From contig JBMNHF010000002.1 of NCBI GenBank assembly GCA_050950205.1, positions 1 through 64,000 on the forward strand: DNA of 64,000 nucleotides. The letters run 5' to 3'. Each line of letters begins with the position of its first letter. Position 1 is the first letter of the stretch. Made by a program: the position numbers and the translations under genes. Under the pieces are notes generated by a model. That model saw nothing but the letters and a program-made list of their open reading frames with translations, ran no database searches and had not been told where the DNA came from. Below are positions 48,924 to 58,500 of the stretch, piece after piece. Source of the DNA: WRAV01 sp050950205 (GTDB lineage Bacteria; Bacillota; Clostridia; Oscillospirales; Ruminococcaceae).

Positions 48924-50192
48924 ATGGCCACCATCAAAGCGTTTGGAGCATTGCGGTTTACACCGAAGGCTGGCTCTCTGGAGGAATTGACCTGCCCCCC
49001 CTACGATATCATCAGCGAGGAGGAGCGGGAGGCGTATTTGGCCCGCAACCCCCACAATATCATTCGGCTGGAGCTGCCAAGGGAAGGACAGGATCCGTAC
49101 CAGCAGGCGCAAGCCACCTTCCGGGAATGGATGGATCAAGGCATTCTCGCTACCGACCAAGCCCCCGGCCTCTACCTCTACGAGGAGGTGTTTACCGTAG
49201 CCGGGGAACAAAAGAGCTTGCTGGGCCTTTGCTGTATGGTCAAGCTGGAGGAGTTTGAAAAGGGCGTGGTACTGCCCCACGAACAAACTCTTTCCAAGGC
49301 AAAAACCGACCGGTTTAACCTGATGACCGCCACCGGCTGTAATTTTAGCTCGGTTTATTGCCTATACTTTGATGAGGAGAACAACATCTTCTCCCGTTTG
49401 GAGGCGGCAACCCAGCAGGAGCCTTTGGAAGAGTTCCAAAGTGCCGACGGCATTACCCACCGGGTTTGGAAGATCGAAGACCCTGCCGAAATTCAGAAAA
49501 TCTCCACCCTGTTTGAAGAAAAGAAGCTTTACATCGCCGATGGTCACCACCGCTACGAAACCGCCCTTAACTACCGCAACAGCTTGATGGCTCAGGGCAG
49601 GAAGGTGGGGCAGGCGCATTATGTGATGATGACCTTGATGCATATGGAGCATCCCGGCCTTGTGGTATTTCCCACCCACCGGGTGGTACATGGTCTGGAG
49701 CAGTTTGATGCGCAGCAGCTGCTTAAAGATTGCGGCGAGCACTTTACCCTTACCCAGGTAGCGGTGGGCGAACTGGAAGGGGTTATGAAGCAAGCCGAGC
49801 AGGCCGGAGAAAAGGTGCTGGGGCTTTGTCTGCCTCAGGGCGCCTATCTGCTGAAGCTTCGCAGCGAAGATGTGATGAAGGAGCTGCTACCCCAAGCCAG
49901 CAAGGCCTACCAGCTGCTGGATGTCAATGTGCTACACCTGCTGATTTTGGAGCGTTTTTTGGGTATAGATAAAGAAAATATGGCAAATCAGCGCAACCTG
50001 TACTATACCCGGGACGCGGAAGAAGCCTTTGCCACCGTCTCCCAAGGAAAGGCCAATTGTGCCTTTTTGCTCAACGCCACCAAGGTGGAGGAGATTGCCG
50101 ACGTTGCCGCCGCCGGGGAAAAGATGCCTCAAAAATCCACCTACTTCTATCCCAAGCTGATTACCGGTCATCTCATGGCAAAGCTGCTGTAA
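48924..50192 (+). CDS. DUF1015 family protein
   Basis: 422 residues. Family hallmarks are the N-terminal AFGALRFTPKAGSLEELTCPPYDIISEEE, ARNPHNIIRLELP, VLPHEQTLSKAKTDR and LYIADGHHRYETALNYR. The ATG at 48924 is eight bases after GGAGG. The family is widespread in anaerobes and its biochemical role is not known to me; some annotators describe it as a SpoOJ/ParA/ParB/repB-like protein on weak evidence. Confidence 0.9.
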   Translation: MATIKAFGALRFTPKAGSLEELTCPPYDIISEEEREAYLARNPHNIIRLELPREGQDPYQQAQATFREWMDQGILATDQAPGLYLYEEVFTVAGEQKSLLGLCCMVKLEEFEKGVVLPHEQTLSKAKTDRFNLMTATGCNFSSVYCLYFDEENNIFSRLEAATQQEPLEEFQSADGITHRVWKIEDPAEIQKISTLFEEKKLYIADGHHRYETALNYRNSLMAQGRKVGQAHYVMMTLMHMEHPGLVVFPTHRVVHGLEQFDAQQLLKDCGEHFTLTQVAVGELEGVMKQAEQAGEKVLGLCLPQGAYLLKLRSEDVMKELLPQASKAYQLLDVNVLHLLILERFLGIDKENMANQRNLYYTRDAEEAFATVSQGKANCAFLLNATKVEEIADVAAAGEKMPQKSTYFYPKLITGHLMAKLL

Positions 50193-50224
50193 TAGGGCAG
50201 AGCCCTTTCCTGGCCGCAAGAGAG

Positions 50225-50275
50225 AAGGATGATAGGGGAGCAGCCGGATTGCCGGCACCCTGAATCATCCTTTTT
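50225..50275 (+). terminator. Terminator after the DUF1015 gene
   Basis: AAGGATGAT pairs with ATCATCCTT around a 30-base loop that itself holds CCGG-ATTG-CCGG, followed by TTTTT. Confidence 0.75.
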
Positions 50276-50368
50276 CACCTGCAGGAAGGGGAAGATCGGC
50301 TCTGTGGCTGCCGGTGCTGCAGCGGTTCTCATCAACCGGTCAGAATCGTGATACAAGGAAGCGGTGCC

Positions 50369-51802
50369 ATGTCCTGTCAATACCGGGCTCATCCCATTAC
50401 CATACTGGGCAACCTGTGGCGTGTGGTTTACCTCATTATCATTCCATTGCTGCGGGGATTTTTTGCTGCCCTTGGAGACAACCTGACCGGATGGCTGGCC
50501 GGTGCCTGGGCGGATGTGATGATTCTGCTGCTGATGGTGGGAATTGCGGTATTGCGGTGGTGGAAGGTGACCTACCGCTTGGAGGGGGATACCCTTTCCA
50601 TCTGCTCGGGGGTGGTGTTTCAAAGAGAAACCCTGATTCCCTGGCGGAAGATTGTGACCATCTCGGTGATGCACCCCTTTTACCTCCATCCCTTTCGGGC
50701 CGTGCGGTTACGGGTGGACACCATGGGAGGAAGCCGCTCCAACGCAGATTTTACCGTTATTCTTTCTCCAAACAATGCTGCAGCCCTTTTGCAGTGGGGC
50801 AAAAACCGAAAAGGCCAAGGCGGCCTTCCCAGGGGCACCGGGGCCTACACCCCCCGCACCTCCTCCATTTTAGCGCTGAGCCTGCTCAATTCCAACTCTC
50901 TGGCGGGAATTGTATTTATTTCCGCCTTGATCTCCCAAAGCGGAAGGCTGCTGGGGGTGGAGTTTTCCCGTCTGCTCATCGACACCTTTGAGGAGACCGC
51001 CCGAACGTTGGCCTTTGGCATTCCTCCGGCTGCTGCCGCCCTTGCCTATCTCCTGTTGGGGGGATGGGTGGTCAGCTTTATCCACACCTTTCTTCGATAC
51101 AAAAATATGCAGGTATCCCGGCAGGGGGATCACCTGCATATTGTGGGAGGCACCATTACCTCTAGAGAATACTTGGTGAAGTACGGGGAGGTCAATTTTA
51201 TCGACATTCGCCAGAGCCTTACCACCAAGGTGATGGGCCTTTACTCCCTTTACATTTCGGCGGTGGGCTACGGCAAGCAAAAAGAGGATATCACCTGTCT
51301 GGTTCCCACCGAAGGGGAGATCCGGTTCCGGAAACACCGCACCCTGCTGTTTCCCGCCCTGACTCCTGCGGCCCGCAGCCTTCCCGCCAGTAAGCGGGGG
51401 ATTTTGCGGTTTTTGGCGCAGCCCTTGTGCCTTTGCTTGGGAGTTCCCACCATCACCGGTGTTTTGATCTGGCTGATGGAAGGGTGGACTGCCTTTGCTC
51501 TCTTTGTGGGGAGCATGGCCATGGTGCCCTGTGTGGTGTTTCTGCTGGCTCGTATTTTTGATTACCGCACCGGTGGGCTGGCCCGCCAGGGAGAGGTGTT
51601 TACCCTGCGCTATTCCAAGGGGTTTTATCTCCACACCGTGGTGGTGCAGCGGGATAAAATGGTTCAGGTGGAGCTGCGGCAGGGGTTCTTCCAGCGGTTT
51701 GGAGGCACCTGCGACGTTTTGGTCCGCACCCGGGGGGAGGGTCGCATCCTGCACCGCTGCCGGGCCTTGGACCGAAAAAAGGCAGAAAAGCTGTTTGCTT
51801 GA
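50369..51802 (+). CDS. Membrane protein with repeated bacterial PH (bPH2) domains
   Basis: 477 residues. Paired membrane helices near the start, the middle and about residue 360 alternate with bPH2 domains: VTYRLEGDTLSICSGVVFQRETLIPWRKIVTISV; MQVSRQGDHLHIVGG with GEVNFIDIRQSLTTKVMGLYSLYI; and FTLRYSKGFYLHTVVVQRDKMVQVEL. This is the YdbT-type layout. ATG at 50369 after AAGGAAG. In Bacillus a relative protects against sublancin-like peptides; the role here is unknown. Confidence 0.88.
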   Translation: MSCQYRAHPITILGNLWRVVYLIIIPLLRGFFAALGDNLTGWLAGAWADVMILLLMVGIAVLRWWKVTYRLEGDTLSICSGVVFQRETLIPWRKIVTISVMHPFYLHPFRAVRLRVDTMGGSRSNADFTVILSPNNAAALLQWGKNRKGQGGLPRGTGAYTPRTSSILALSLLNSNSLAGIVFISALISQSGRLLGVEFSRLLIDTFEETARTLAFGIPPAAAALAYLLLGGWVVSFIHTFLRYKNMQVSRQGDHLHIVGGTITSREYLVKYGEVNFIDIRQSLTTKVMGLYSLYISAVGYGKQKEDITCLVPTEGEIRFRKHRTLLFPALTPAARSLPASKRGILRFLAQPLCLCLGVPTITGVLIWLMEGWTAFALFVGSMAMVPCVVFLLARIFDYRTGGLARQGEVFTLRYSKGFYLHTVVVQRDKMVQVELRQGFFQRFGGTCDVLVRTRGEGRILHRCRALDRKKAEKLFA

Positions 51803-51912
51803 CCATTGGTGATATGGTATAGTGAAGATAGTCAATCAATACCAAAGACAACAATTCCACCACACCGCCTGCACCTGTGAGGAATACGGTGGCGGGGAGA
51901 GGGGGCCTTGAT

Positions 51913-52383
51913 ATGGACAACTTTTCCATTACGGTCAGCAAGGACTTGGCAGATGTTGATCTTTTGCTGCAGGAACAGCCGTCTTTGCCGGAAGCCATGC
52001 GGCAGCTCAACCTGTGTGACGCCTTTGTGGGGGTGCTGGGGGGGCGGACGGTAGCGGTCTGTCTGCTGGCCAAGCGCAAACACTATCACGAGATTGTCAA
52101 TTTGGCGGTGGCACCTCTTCAGGAGGAGTCAGAGGTCATCTACCAGCTGTTGATGTATGTGATGGACTATGTGCGGGTGCAGGGAGGGCGCTTTGTGGAA
52201 ATTGGAGCCGGGGATGCCGATTTACGCCGCCATGCTCTGCTCATTCGCCTTGGTTTTCGTGTGGTGGGGGTGTGGAGCGATTACTATCTCCGCAATGGAA
52301 GGGTGGCCGGCCCAGGAAACAAAACGGTCAACCGGGATATGCTCCGTTACCGCATTGATTTAAATGAGCTGCAGCCCAAGTAA
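51913..52383 (+). CDS. GNAT-like acetyltransferase
   Basis: 156 residues with a GNAT-type core: FVGVLGGRTVAVCLLAKRKHYHEIVNLAVAP, then YVRVQGGRFVEIGAGDADLRRHALLIRLGFRVVGVWSDYY. The acetyl-CoA loop is degenerate (EESEVIYQLL), so this is a divergent member. ATG at 51913 after GAGGGGG. The gene ends in a hairpin shared with the convergent pseudouridine synthase. Confidence 0.75.
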   Translation: MDNFSITVSKDLADVDLLLQEQPSLPEAMRQLNLCDAFVGVLGGRTVAVCLLAKRKHYHEIVNLAVAPLQEESEVIYQLLMYVMDYVRVQGGRFVEIGAGDADLRRHALLIRLGFRVVGVWSDYYLRNGRVAGPGNKTVNRDMLRYRIDLNELQPK

Positions 52384-52396
52384 CCGGCTGCAGCTC
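52366..52396. terminator. Hairpin between convergent genes
   Basis: A perfect 11-bp stem, GAGCTGCAGCC with GGCTGCAGCTC, overlapping the stop of the acetyltransferase gene. No long T-run on either side. Confidence 0.55.
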
Positions 52397-52409
52397 AATG
52401 TGTGTCGTT

Positions 52410-53123
52410 TCAGTGGTCAGAGTCGGAAAAAACCTGGGACAACTCCTGCTGTGTCAAGGACTTCCATTGACCGGGGGCAAGGTTTGGATCTAAAGCCAGA
52501 CCCCCGATGGCGGTGCGCTTGAGGGCTATCACCCCAAGGCCAAAACGACCGAACATCCGCTTGACCTGATGAAACCGCCCCTCGTAAATGATCAGTTCGG
52601 CCACGGGGCAGTTGCCCTCTTCCAGCAGGCGCAGCTGGGCGGGGGAGGTGATGTCCCCCTTTCCCAAATCCATGGGTTGGGAAAAGGCCTGCTGGAGAGT
52701 TTCTAGCGAAAAAGGAGCGTCCAGCGTCACCCGGTAGACTTTCCCGATTTTCTTTTTGGGGGAGAGCATCCGGTGGGCAAAGGCACCGTCGTTGGTGAGG
52801 AGCACAAAGCCCTCGGTATCTTTGTCCAGCCGCCCCGCCGGAAACAGCCCTTTACGCAGAGGGGCAGGCAGCAGCTCCAGAACGGTAGGGTCTTTTAAGT
52901 CCCGGGTGGAGCAAACCACTCCGGATGGCTTATTGAGCATATAATACCGGTTCCCCGCCACAATGGGATTGCCGTCCAGAGTGATTAAGGCGGCTGGGTC
53001 GCAGTGAGTTTCCGGCCGGGTGACCACTTGGCCGCCTACCAGAACCCGACGGCTGCGAATGGCGTCGGCAGCTTGCTTGCGGCTGATGCCCGCCCCGTGA
53101 GAAACCAGCTTGTCCAACCGCAT
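52410..53123 (-). CDS. 16S rRNA pseudouridine synthase (RsuA family)
   Basis: 237 residues. An N-terminal S4 domain (MRLDKLVSHGAGISRKQAADAIRSRRVLVGG) is followed by the RsuA/RluB/E/F catalytic domain, with the catalytic Asp in GRLDKDTEGFVLLTNDG (near residue 98). MLNKPSGVVCSTRD and YEGRFHQVKRMFGRFG follow. The family makes single pseudouridines in rRNA; the exact site (516 in E. coli for RsuA) is inferred from family. Confidence 0.93.
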   Translation of the reverse strand: MRLDKLVSHGAGISRKQAADAIRSRRVLVGGQVVTRPETHCDPAALITLDGNPIVAGNRYYMLNKPSGVVCSTRDLKDPTVLELLPAPLRKGLFPAGRLDKDTEGFVLLTNDGAFAHRMLSPKKKIGKVYRVTLDAPFSLETLQQAFSQPMDLGKGDITSPAQLRLLEEGNCPVAELIIYEGRFHQVKRMFGRFGLGVIALKRTAIGGLALDPNLAPGQWKSLTQQELSQVFSDSDH

Positions 53124-53220
53124 CTTGTTATCCTCCCGTTTTCAACTGGTGCCCTGCCCTGTTGGAATAATACCGGTGGCAGCCCTTGCCTTCCGCCCTT
53201 CTTGGTGTTGACGGCACCTC

Positions 53221-53721
53221 TTAGTATCCGGTGACTCCCAGCAGGGATTCATCGTGATTGATCCACTGATCCTGCACCACCGTGGTGGTATATTCCTCCT
53301 TGGTGTTGCGGACAATGACTTGGGAGATTCCGGCGTTGATAATCATTCGCTTGCACATGGAGCAGGGGTTGGCATTTTCTACGTACTCTCCGCTGGACAT
53401 TTCTTTGCCGCAAAGGTATAGGGTGGCGCCCATCATATCCGTTCGTGCCGCATGAATGATGGCGTTGGCCTCCGCATGAACCGAGCGGCACATCTCGTAC
53501 CGCTCCCCCCGGGGAATGTTCATCCGCGCGCGGACGCATTCACCGAGATCACTGCAGTTGCGCCGCCCCCGCGGTGCCCCCGAGTACCCAGTGGACACGA
53601 TTTGATCGTTTTTGACGATGATGGCACCAAAGTTCCGGCGCAGACAGGTGCCACGCTCCAGTACGGTTTCGGCGATATCGAGGTAATAGTTGATTTTGTC
53701 GCGTCTGGTCAATGAAAGCAC
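53221..53721 (-). CDS. Deoxycytidylate (dCMP) deaminase / ComEB-type cytidine deaminase
   Basis: Zinc deaminase of about 163-166 residues. CSVHAEANAIIHA-type motif (VHAEANAI near residue 80) supplies the His ligand and catalytic Glu; NPCSMCKRMIINAG supplies the two Cys ligands. RNFGAIIVKNDQIVSTGYSGAPRG matches ComE operon protein 2 and dCMP deaminases, which feed dUMP to thymidylate synthesis. Start uncertain: GTG at 53721 or TTG at 53712 with AGGTG six bases upstream. It is divergent from rsmA. Confidence 0.93.
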   Translation of the reverse strand: MLSLTRRDKINYYLDIAETVLERGTCLRRNFGAIIVKNDQIVSTGYSGAPRGRRNCSDLGECVRARMNIPRGERYEMCRSVHAEANAIIHAARTDMMGATLYLCGKEMSSGEYVENANPCSMCKRMIINAGISQVIVRNTKEEYTTTVVQDQWINHDESLLGVTGY

Positions 53722-53840
53722 CTACTTTTCCTACAAAATCCCAATGGCGGTTGGTTGTCCCAACTGCATTTGGTTCATTATACTGCAAAACAAACAACCA
53801 TGCAAATGCAAATCAAAACCATACAAACGGAGGTTTTTTC

Positions 53841-54701
53841 ATGGCCGACCTTTCCAATCCGGCGGTGGTGCGGTCTTTGCTTGCCCGCCACCAGCTGCGG
53901 CTCAAAAAGGCACTGGGGCAAAATTTTTTGATCAATCCCGGCGTTTGCCCCAGAATGGCAGAGGCGGCAGGGGCGGAGCCGGGAGTGGGAGCTTTGGAAA
54001 TCGGCCCCGGCATCGGTGTTTTGACCACAGAGCTTGCCCGGCGCTGCGACAAGGTGGTGACGGTGGAGCTGGACCAGAGCCTTGCTCCCGCCTTGGAAGA
54101 AACCTTGCAGGACTACTCCAACGTTGAAATTGTATGGGGAGATTTTTTAAAGCTGGATCTTGCTGCGCTGCTGGAAAAGTTCGGCGATCTGCCTGTTGTG
54201 GTTTGCGCCAACCTGCCTTACTACATCACCACCCCCATTCTGATGCGGCTGCTGGAATCCCGCCTGCCCTTGGTGTCCATCACCGTTCTGCTGCAAAAGG
54301 AGACGGCGCAGCGCATCTGTGCGGAGCTTCCCTCCCGGCAGGCGGGGGCAATCACCGCCGCCATTGCTTGGTACAGCAAGCCGGAGCTGTTATTCACCGT
54401 TTCCAAGGGCTCTTTTTTGCCGCCTCCCCAGGTGGATTCGGCGGTGGTGCGCCTGACTCTGCGCAAGGAGCCACCGGTGCCGGTCAAGGATGAAGGGGTG
54501 CTGTTTCGAGTGATGCGGGGAGCCTTTGCTCAGCGGCGCAAGACATTGCTCAACGGGCTTTCGGCGGCATTGAATCTGCCCAAGGAGCAGCTGACCGCGC
54601 TGCTGGAACAGGCAAAGGTGGATCCAGGTGCGCGGGCGGAACAGTTGAGTTTGGCTGACTTTGCCCGCATTTCCGACCAGCTCCACGGCCTTTTTGGTTA
54701 A
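53841..54701 (+). CDS. rsmA: 16S rRNA dimethyladenosine transferase (RsmA/KsgA)
   Basis: 286 residues; dimethylates the two adjacent adenosines in the 3' hairpin of 16S rRNA late in 30S assembly. KKALGQNFLINP at the start, SAM motif ALEIGPGIGVLTTEL (about 51-65), VELDQSLAP, and the catalytic NLPYYITTPILM (about 124-135) are canonical. ATG at 53841 after CGGAGG. Followed by a strong terminator. Confidence 0.97.
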   Translation: MADLSNPAVVRSLLARHQLRLKKALGQNFLINPGVCPRMAEAAGAEPGVGALEIGPGIGVLTTELARRCDKVVTVELDQSLAPALEETLQDYSNVEIVWGDFLKLDLAALLEKFGDLPVVVCANLPYYITTPILMRLLESRLPLVSITVLLQKETAQRICAELPSRQAGAITAAIAWYSKPELLFTVSKGSFLPPPQVDSAVVRLTLRKEPPVPVKDEGVLFRVMRGAFAQRRKTLLNGLSAALNLPKEQLTALLEQAKVDPGARAEQLSLADFARISDQLHGLFG

Positions 54702-54772
54702 GAGGGAGCTGGAGCAGCACCCGTCTGACCGTAAGAATATCCGGAAGAGGATACAGCGCTGACTTTAACACA

Positions 54773-54804
54773 AAAGCCCCGGTCATTGCGGACCGGGGCT
54801 TTGT
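54773..54804 (+). terminator. rsmA: Terminator after rsmA
   Basis: AAAGCCCCGGTC pairs with GACCGGGGCTTT around ATTGCG; only a short T-run follows. Confidence 0.8.
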
Positions 54805-54863
54805 GGGAAAACTGGGGATAGGTCGGTGCCAATTCTTAATTGCTTTGCTGTATGTAGAAAATT

Positions 54864-55220
54864 TTATACGACTTCATTGCCTTGAGCCAGATGGAGGGTA
54901 AGCTTTGGCAGGTCGTCGGGGGAGCAGATGTTTATGCCGCCCACCCCGGAAAGAAGTCTGCGGCAGATGTTTTGCCCCTCTTCATCCAAGCCGGTGTCCA
55001 GCAGGATGAGGTGTTGCGGCCGCGGGTTGGTGCTCCACCGCAGCAAAAAGAGTTCATAACGCAGCTGCGCTTCCAGCTCGTTGGGGTCGTTGCGCAGCGG
55101 CACCACCTGCATCGTGCCCCATTCGGGGTTGTGTGCCAATCCCATGATGAGCCAGCTTAGAGCCTGCACAATCCCCACCGAGGCCAACAGGCAGATGATA
55201 ACAACTATAATGGCGTTCAT
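54864..55220 (-). CDS. Small membrane-anchored protein of unknown function
   Basis: 118 residues with an N-terminal helix (about 3-27) and a cytoplasmic domain (VVPLRNDPNELEAQLRYELFLLRWSTNPRPQHLILLDTGLDEEGQNICRRL). The LILLDTGLD strand-turn resembles a small Rossmann-like fold. AGGGAGCG precedes the ATG at 55220. No family recognised; similar short proteins occur in Oscillospiraceae as far as I recall. Confidence 0.65.
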   Translation of the reverse strand: MNAIIVVIICLLASVGIVQALSWLIMGLAHNPEWGTMQVVPLRNDPNELEAQLRYELFLLRWSTNPRPQHLILLDTGLDEEGQNICRRLLSGVGGINICSPDDLPKLTLHLAQGNEVV

Positions 55221-55475
55221 CCCATCGCTCCCTTCCGATATACCACCTAAAATTTCAATTTTTCAGGGAATTTTGCTCCTTTTTGAGTGTCTGCCCTCTA
55301 CTATCATATGAAAAGAAAGAAAATGTGTGAATTGGCAAGGCAAAGAGTGGAACCCTAAAGAAACAGAAAGGAACTTATTGATATAATATCTAAAATTTTT
55401 TGTGTTTTATCTAAAAATTGTGTGCGTATACGGTTTTTCCCTATTCTATTTACTTTCTGGCGATTTCGTGTTACT
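55221..55475. other. AT-rich region before nifJ
   Basis: About 250 AT-rich bases. No ORF and no clear Rex site was found here, unlike the adhE leader. Confidence 0.4.
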
Positions 55476-55490
55476 ATTTACTGGGTATAA
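55476..55490 (+). promoter_or_regulatory. nifJ: Extended -10 type promoter element of nifJ
   Basis: ATTTACTGGGTATAA, identical to the 15-mer at 1176-1190, followed here by ATG. It reads as an extended -10 (TGG-TATAAA), 58 bases before the start codon. Confidence 0.5.
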
Positions 55491-55547
55491 ATGTATAATA
55501 ATACTATGGCTGATCAAGGAACTTTTAAATTGGGAGGATACACAAGA

Positions 55548-58500
55548 ATGGCAAGAAAAATGAAAACAATGGATGGCAACACAGCTGCTGCCCACGTTTC
55601 GTATGCCTTTACGGACGTGGCGGCCATCTATCCCATCACTCCCTCATCGGTTATGGCCGAAGAGGTGGATAAGTGGTCGGCGGGTGGCCAAAAGAATCTT
55701 TTTGGCCAGCAGGTGCAGGTTGTGGAAATGCAGAGCGAGGCGGGCGCTGCTGGTACCGTACACGGCTCTTTGGCTGCTGGTGCCCTGACCACAACGTTTA
55801 CAGCTTCTCAGGGGCTTCTGCTGATGATCCCCAATATGTACAAAATGGCCGGTGAAAACCTGCCAGCCGTCATTCACGTGTCGGCTCGTGCCGTTGCTTC
55901 TCACGCTCTTTCGATCTTTGGCGATCATTCCGACGTTTACGCCTGCCGCCAGACCGGCTTTGCCATGTTGGCGTCTTCCAGCGTACAGGAAGTTATGGAC
56001 CTTGCCGCGGTGGCACACCTAGCCGCCATCAAGGGCCGTGTACCTTTCCTCCACTTCTTCGACGGCTTCCGCACCTCCCACGAGGTGGATAAGATTGCCG
56101 CTTGGGAATACGAAGATCTGGCGGACATGCTGGACTGGGATGCGGTGCAAAAATTCCGCGACAACGCCCTCAACCCCAACCGTCCCGTACAGCGGGGCAC
56201 CGCTCAAAACCCCGACATCTTCTTCCAGGCCAGAGAGGCCTCCAACGTCTTTTACAATGCCCTGCCCGAAATCGTAGAGGAATACATGGGCAAGGTAAAC
56301 CAGAAGATCGGGTCCGACTATCAGCTCTTTAACTACTACGGTGCTCCCGACGCAGAGCATGTGATCATTGCCATGGGCAGCGTCTGCGGCACCATTGAAG
56401 AGACCATTGACTACCTCAACGCCAGAGGCGGCAAGTACGGCCTGGTTAAGGTTCGTCTCTATCGTCCCTTCCGCGCTGACAAGCTGATCGATGCCATTCC
56501 CGAATCCGTCAAGAGCATCTCTGTGCTGGATCGCACCAAGGAGCCCGGCGCTTTGGGCGAACCTCTGCATCTGGACGTGGTGCTGGCTCTTAAGGGCAGC
56601 AAGTTTGATCAAACTCCTGTCTACTCCGGCCGCTACGGCTTGGGCAGCAAGGACACCCAGCCCGCCGACATCATTGCCGTTTACAAGAACGCCGAGAACG
56701 GCGGCGTAAAGCCCAAGTTCACCCTCTCCATTGTGGACGACGTGACCCATCTGAGCCTGCCTGTGGGCGAAAACCCCGACACCTCCCCCGAAGGCACCAC
56801 CAGCTGCAAGTTCTGGGGACTGGGAGCCGACGGCACCGTGGGCGCCAACAAGAACTCCATCAAGATCATCGGCGACCACACCGATATGTATGCTCAGGCC
56901 TACTTCTCCTACGACTCCAAGAAGAGCGGCGGCGTTACCGTTTCCCACCTGCGGTTTGGTAAAAACCCCATCAAGAGCACCTACTTCATCAACAAGGCCG
57001 ACTTTGTGGCCTGCCATAACCCCAGCTATATCGGCAAGTACGATATGGTCAGCGATCTAAAGCCCGGCGGCACCTTCCTGCTCAACTGCCCTTGGTCTGA
57101 TGCTGAGCTGGAAGAGCATCTGCCCGGCGACGTCAAGAAGTTTATTGCCGACAACAACATCAAGTTCTACACCATCGACGCCATCTCCATCGGCCGCGAG
57201 CTGGGCCTGGGCGGCAGGGTGAACACCGTGCTGCAGGCCGCCTTCTTCAAGCTGGCCAACATCATTCCCATTGATGATGCCGTGAAGTATATGAAGGACG
57301 CTGCCACCAAGAGCTACGGCTCCAAGGGCGAGGCCATTGTCAAGATGAACCACAACGCCATCGACAAGGGTGTGGAAAGCATTCGGGAAGTTAAGATTCC
57401 TGATTCCTGGAAGAATGCTTCCGGCGGCATGGGGCATGCCAAGGCCGAGGGCGAGGACAAGGAACTGGTTGACTATGTCAACAACATCCTCATTCCCGTC
57501 AACGCGCAAAAGGGCGACAGCCTGCCTGTTTCTGCCTTTACCGGCCGGGAAGACGGCACCTTCCCTCTGGGCTCCGCCGCTTACGAGAAGCGGGGCATCG
57601 CTGTGGATGTTCCCTGCTGGAAGCCCGAAAACTGCATTCAGTGCAACTTCTGCTCCTATGTATGTCCACACGCTGTCATCCGTCCCTTCCTGTTGACCGA
57701 AGAGGAAGCTGCCAAAGCCCCCAAGGGCACCAAGTTGTTGGATGCCACCGGCCTGCCGGGACTGAAGTTCGCCATGGTTCCCACCGTGCTGGATTGCACC
57801 GGCTGCGGAAGCTGCGTCAATGTCTGCCCCGGCAAGAAGGGCGAAAAAGCATTGGTGATGGAGCCTCTGGAGAGCCAGCTGGAGCAGCAGGATGTCTTTG
57901 CTTACTGCTTCGACCTGCCGGAGAAGGCAGAGGCGAATGCCAAATTTAAGGAGAGCACCGTCAAGGGCAGCCAGTTTAAGCAGCCCCTGCTGGAATTCTC
58001 CGGCGCATGCGCAGGCTGCGGCGAAACTCCTTACGCCAAGCTGGTCACTCAGCTCTTTGGCGACCGGATGTATATTGCCAACGCCACCGGCTGCTCCTCC
58101 ATCTGGGGTGGCAGTGCACCCTCCACTCCCTATACCAAGAACAAGCAGGGCAAGGGTCCCGCATGGGCAAACTCCCTGTTTGAGGACAACGCCGAGTACG
58201 GCTACGGTATGTATCTGGCCCAGAAGACCATTCGCAACAAGCTGCGCCAGAAGACCGAAGAGCTGATTGCTCTGGGTGGTGCTCCCGCTCTGGAAGCTGC
58301 CGCCAAGAACTGGTTGGATACCATGGACGATGGTGCTGCCAACGCTCAGGCTACCCAAGAGTATGTCAAGGAGCTGGAGAGCATCAGCGGACAATCCGGC
58401 ACTGCTGCAGAGCTTGCAAAGGAAATCCTCAAGGAGAAGGATTATCTGAGCAAGAAGAGCGTGTGGATCTTTGGTGGAGACGGCTGGGCCTACGACATCG

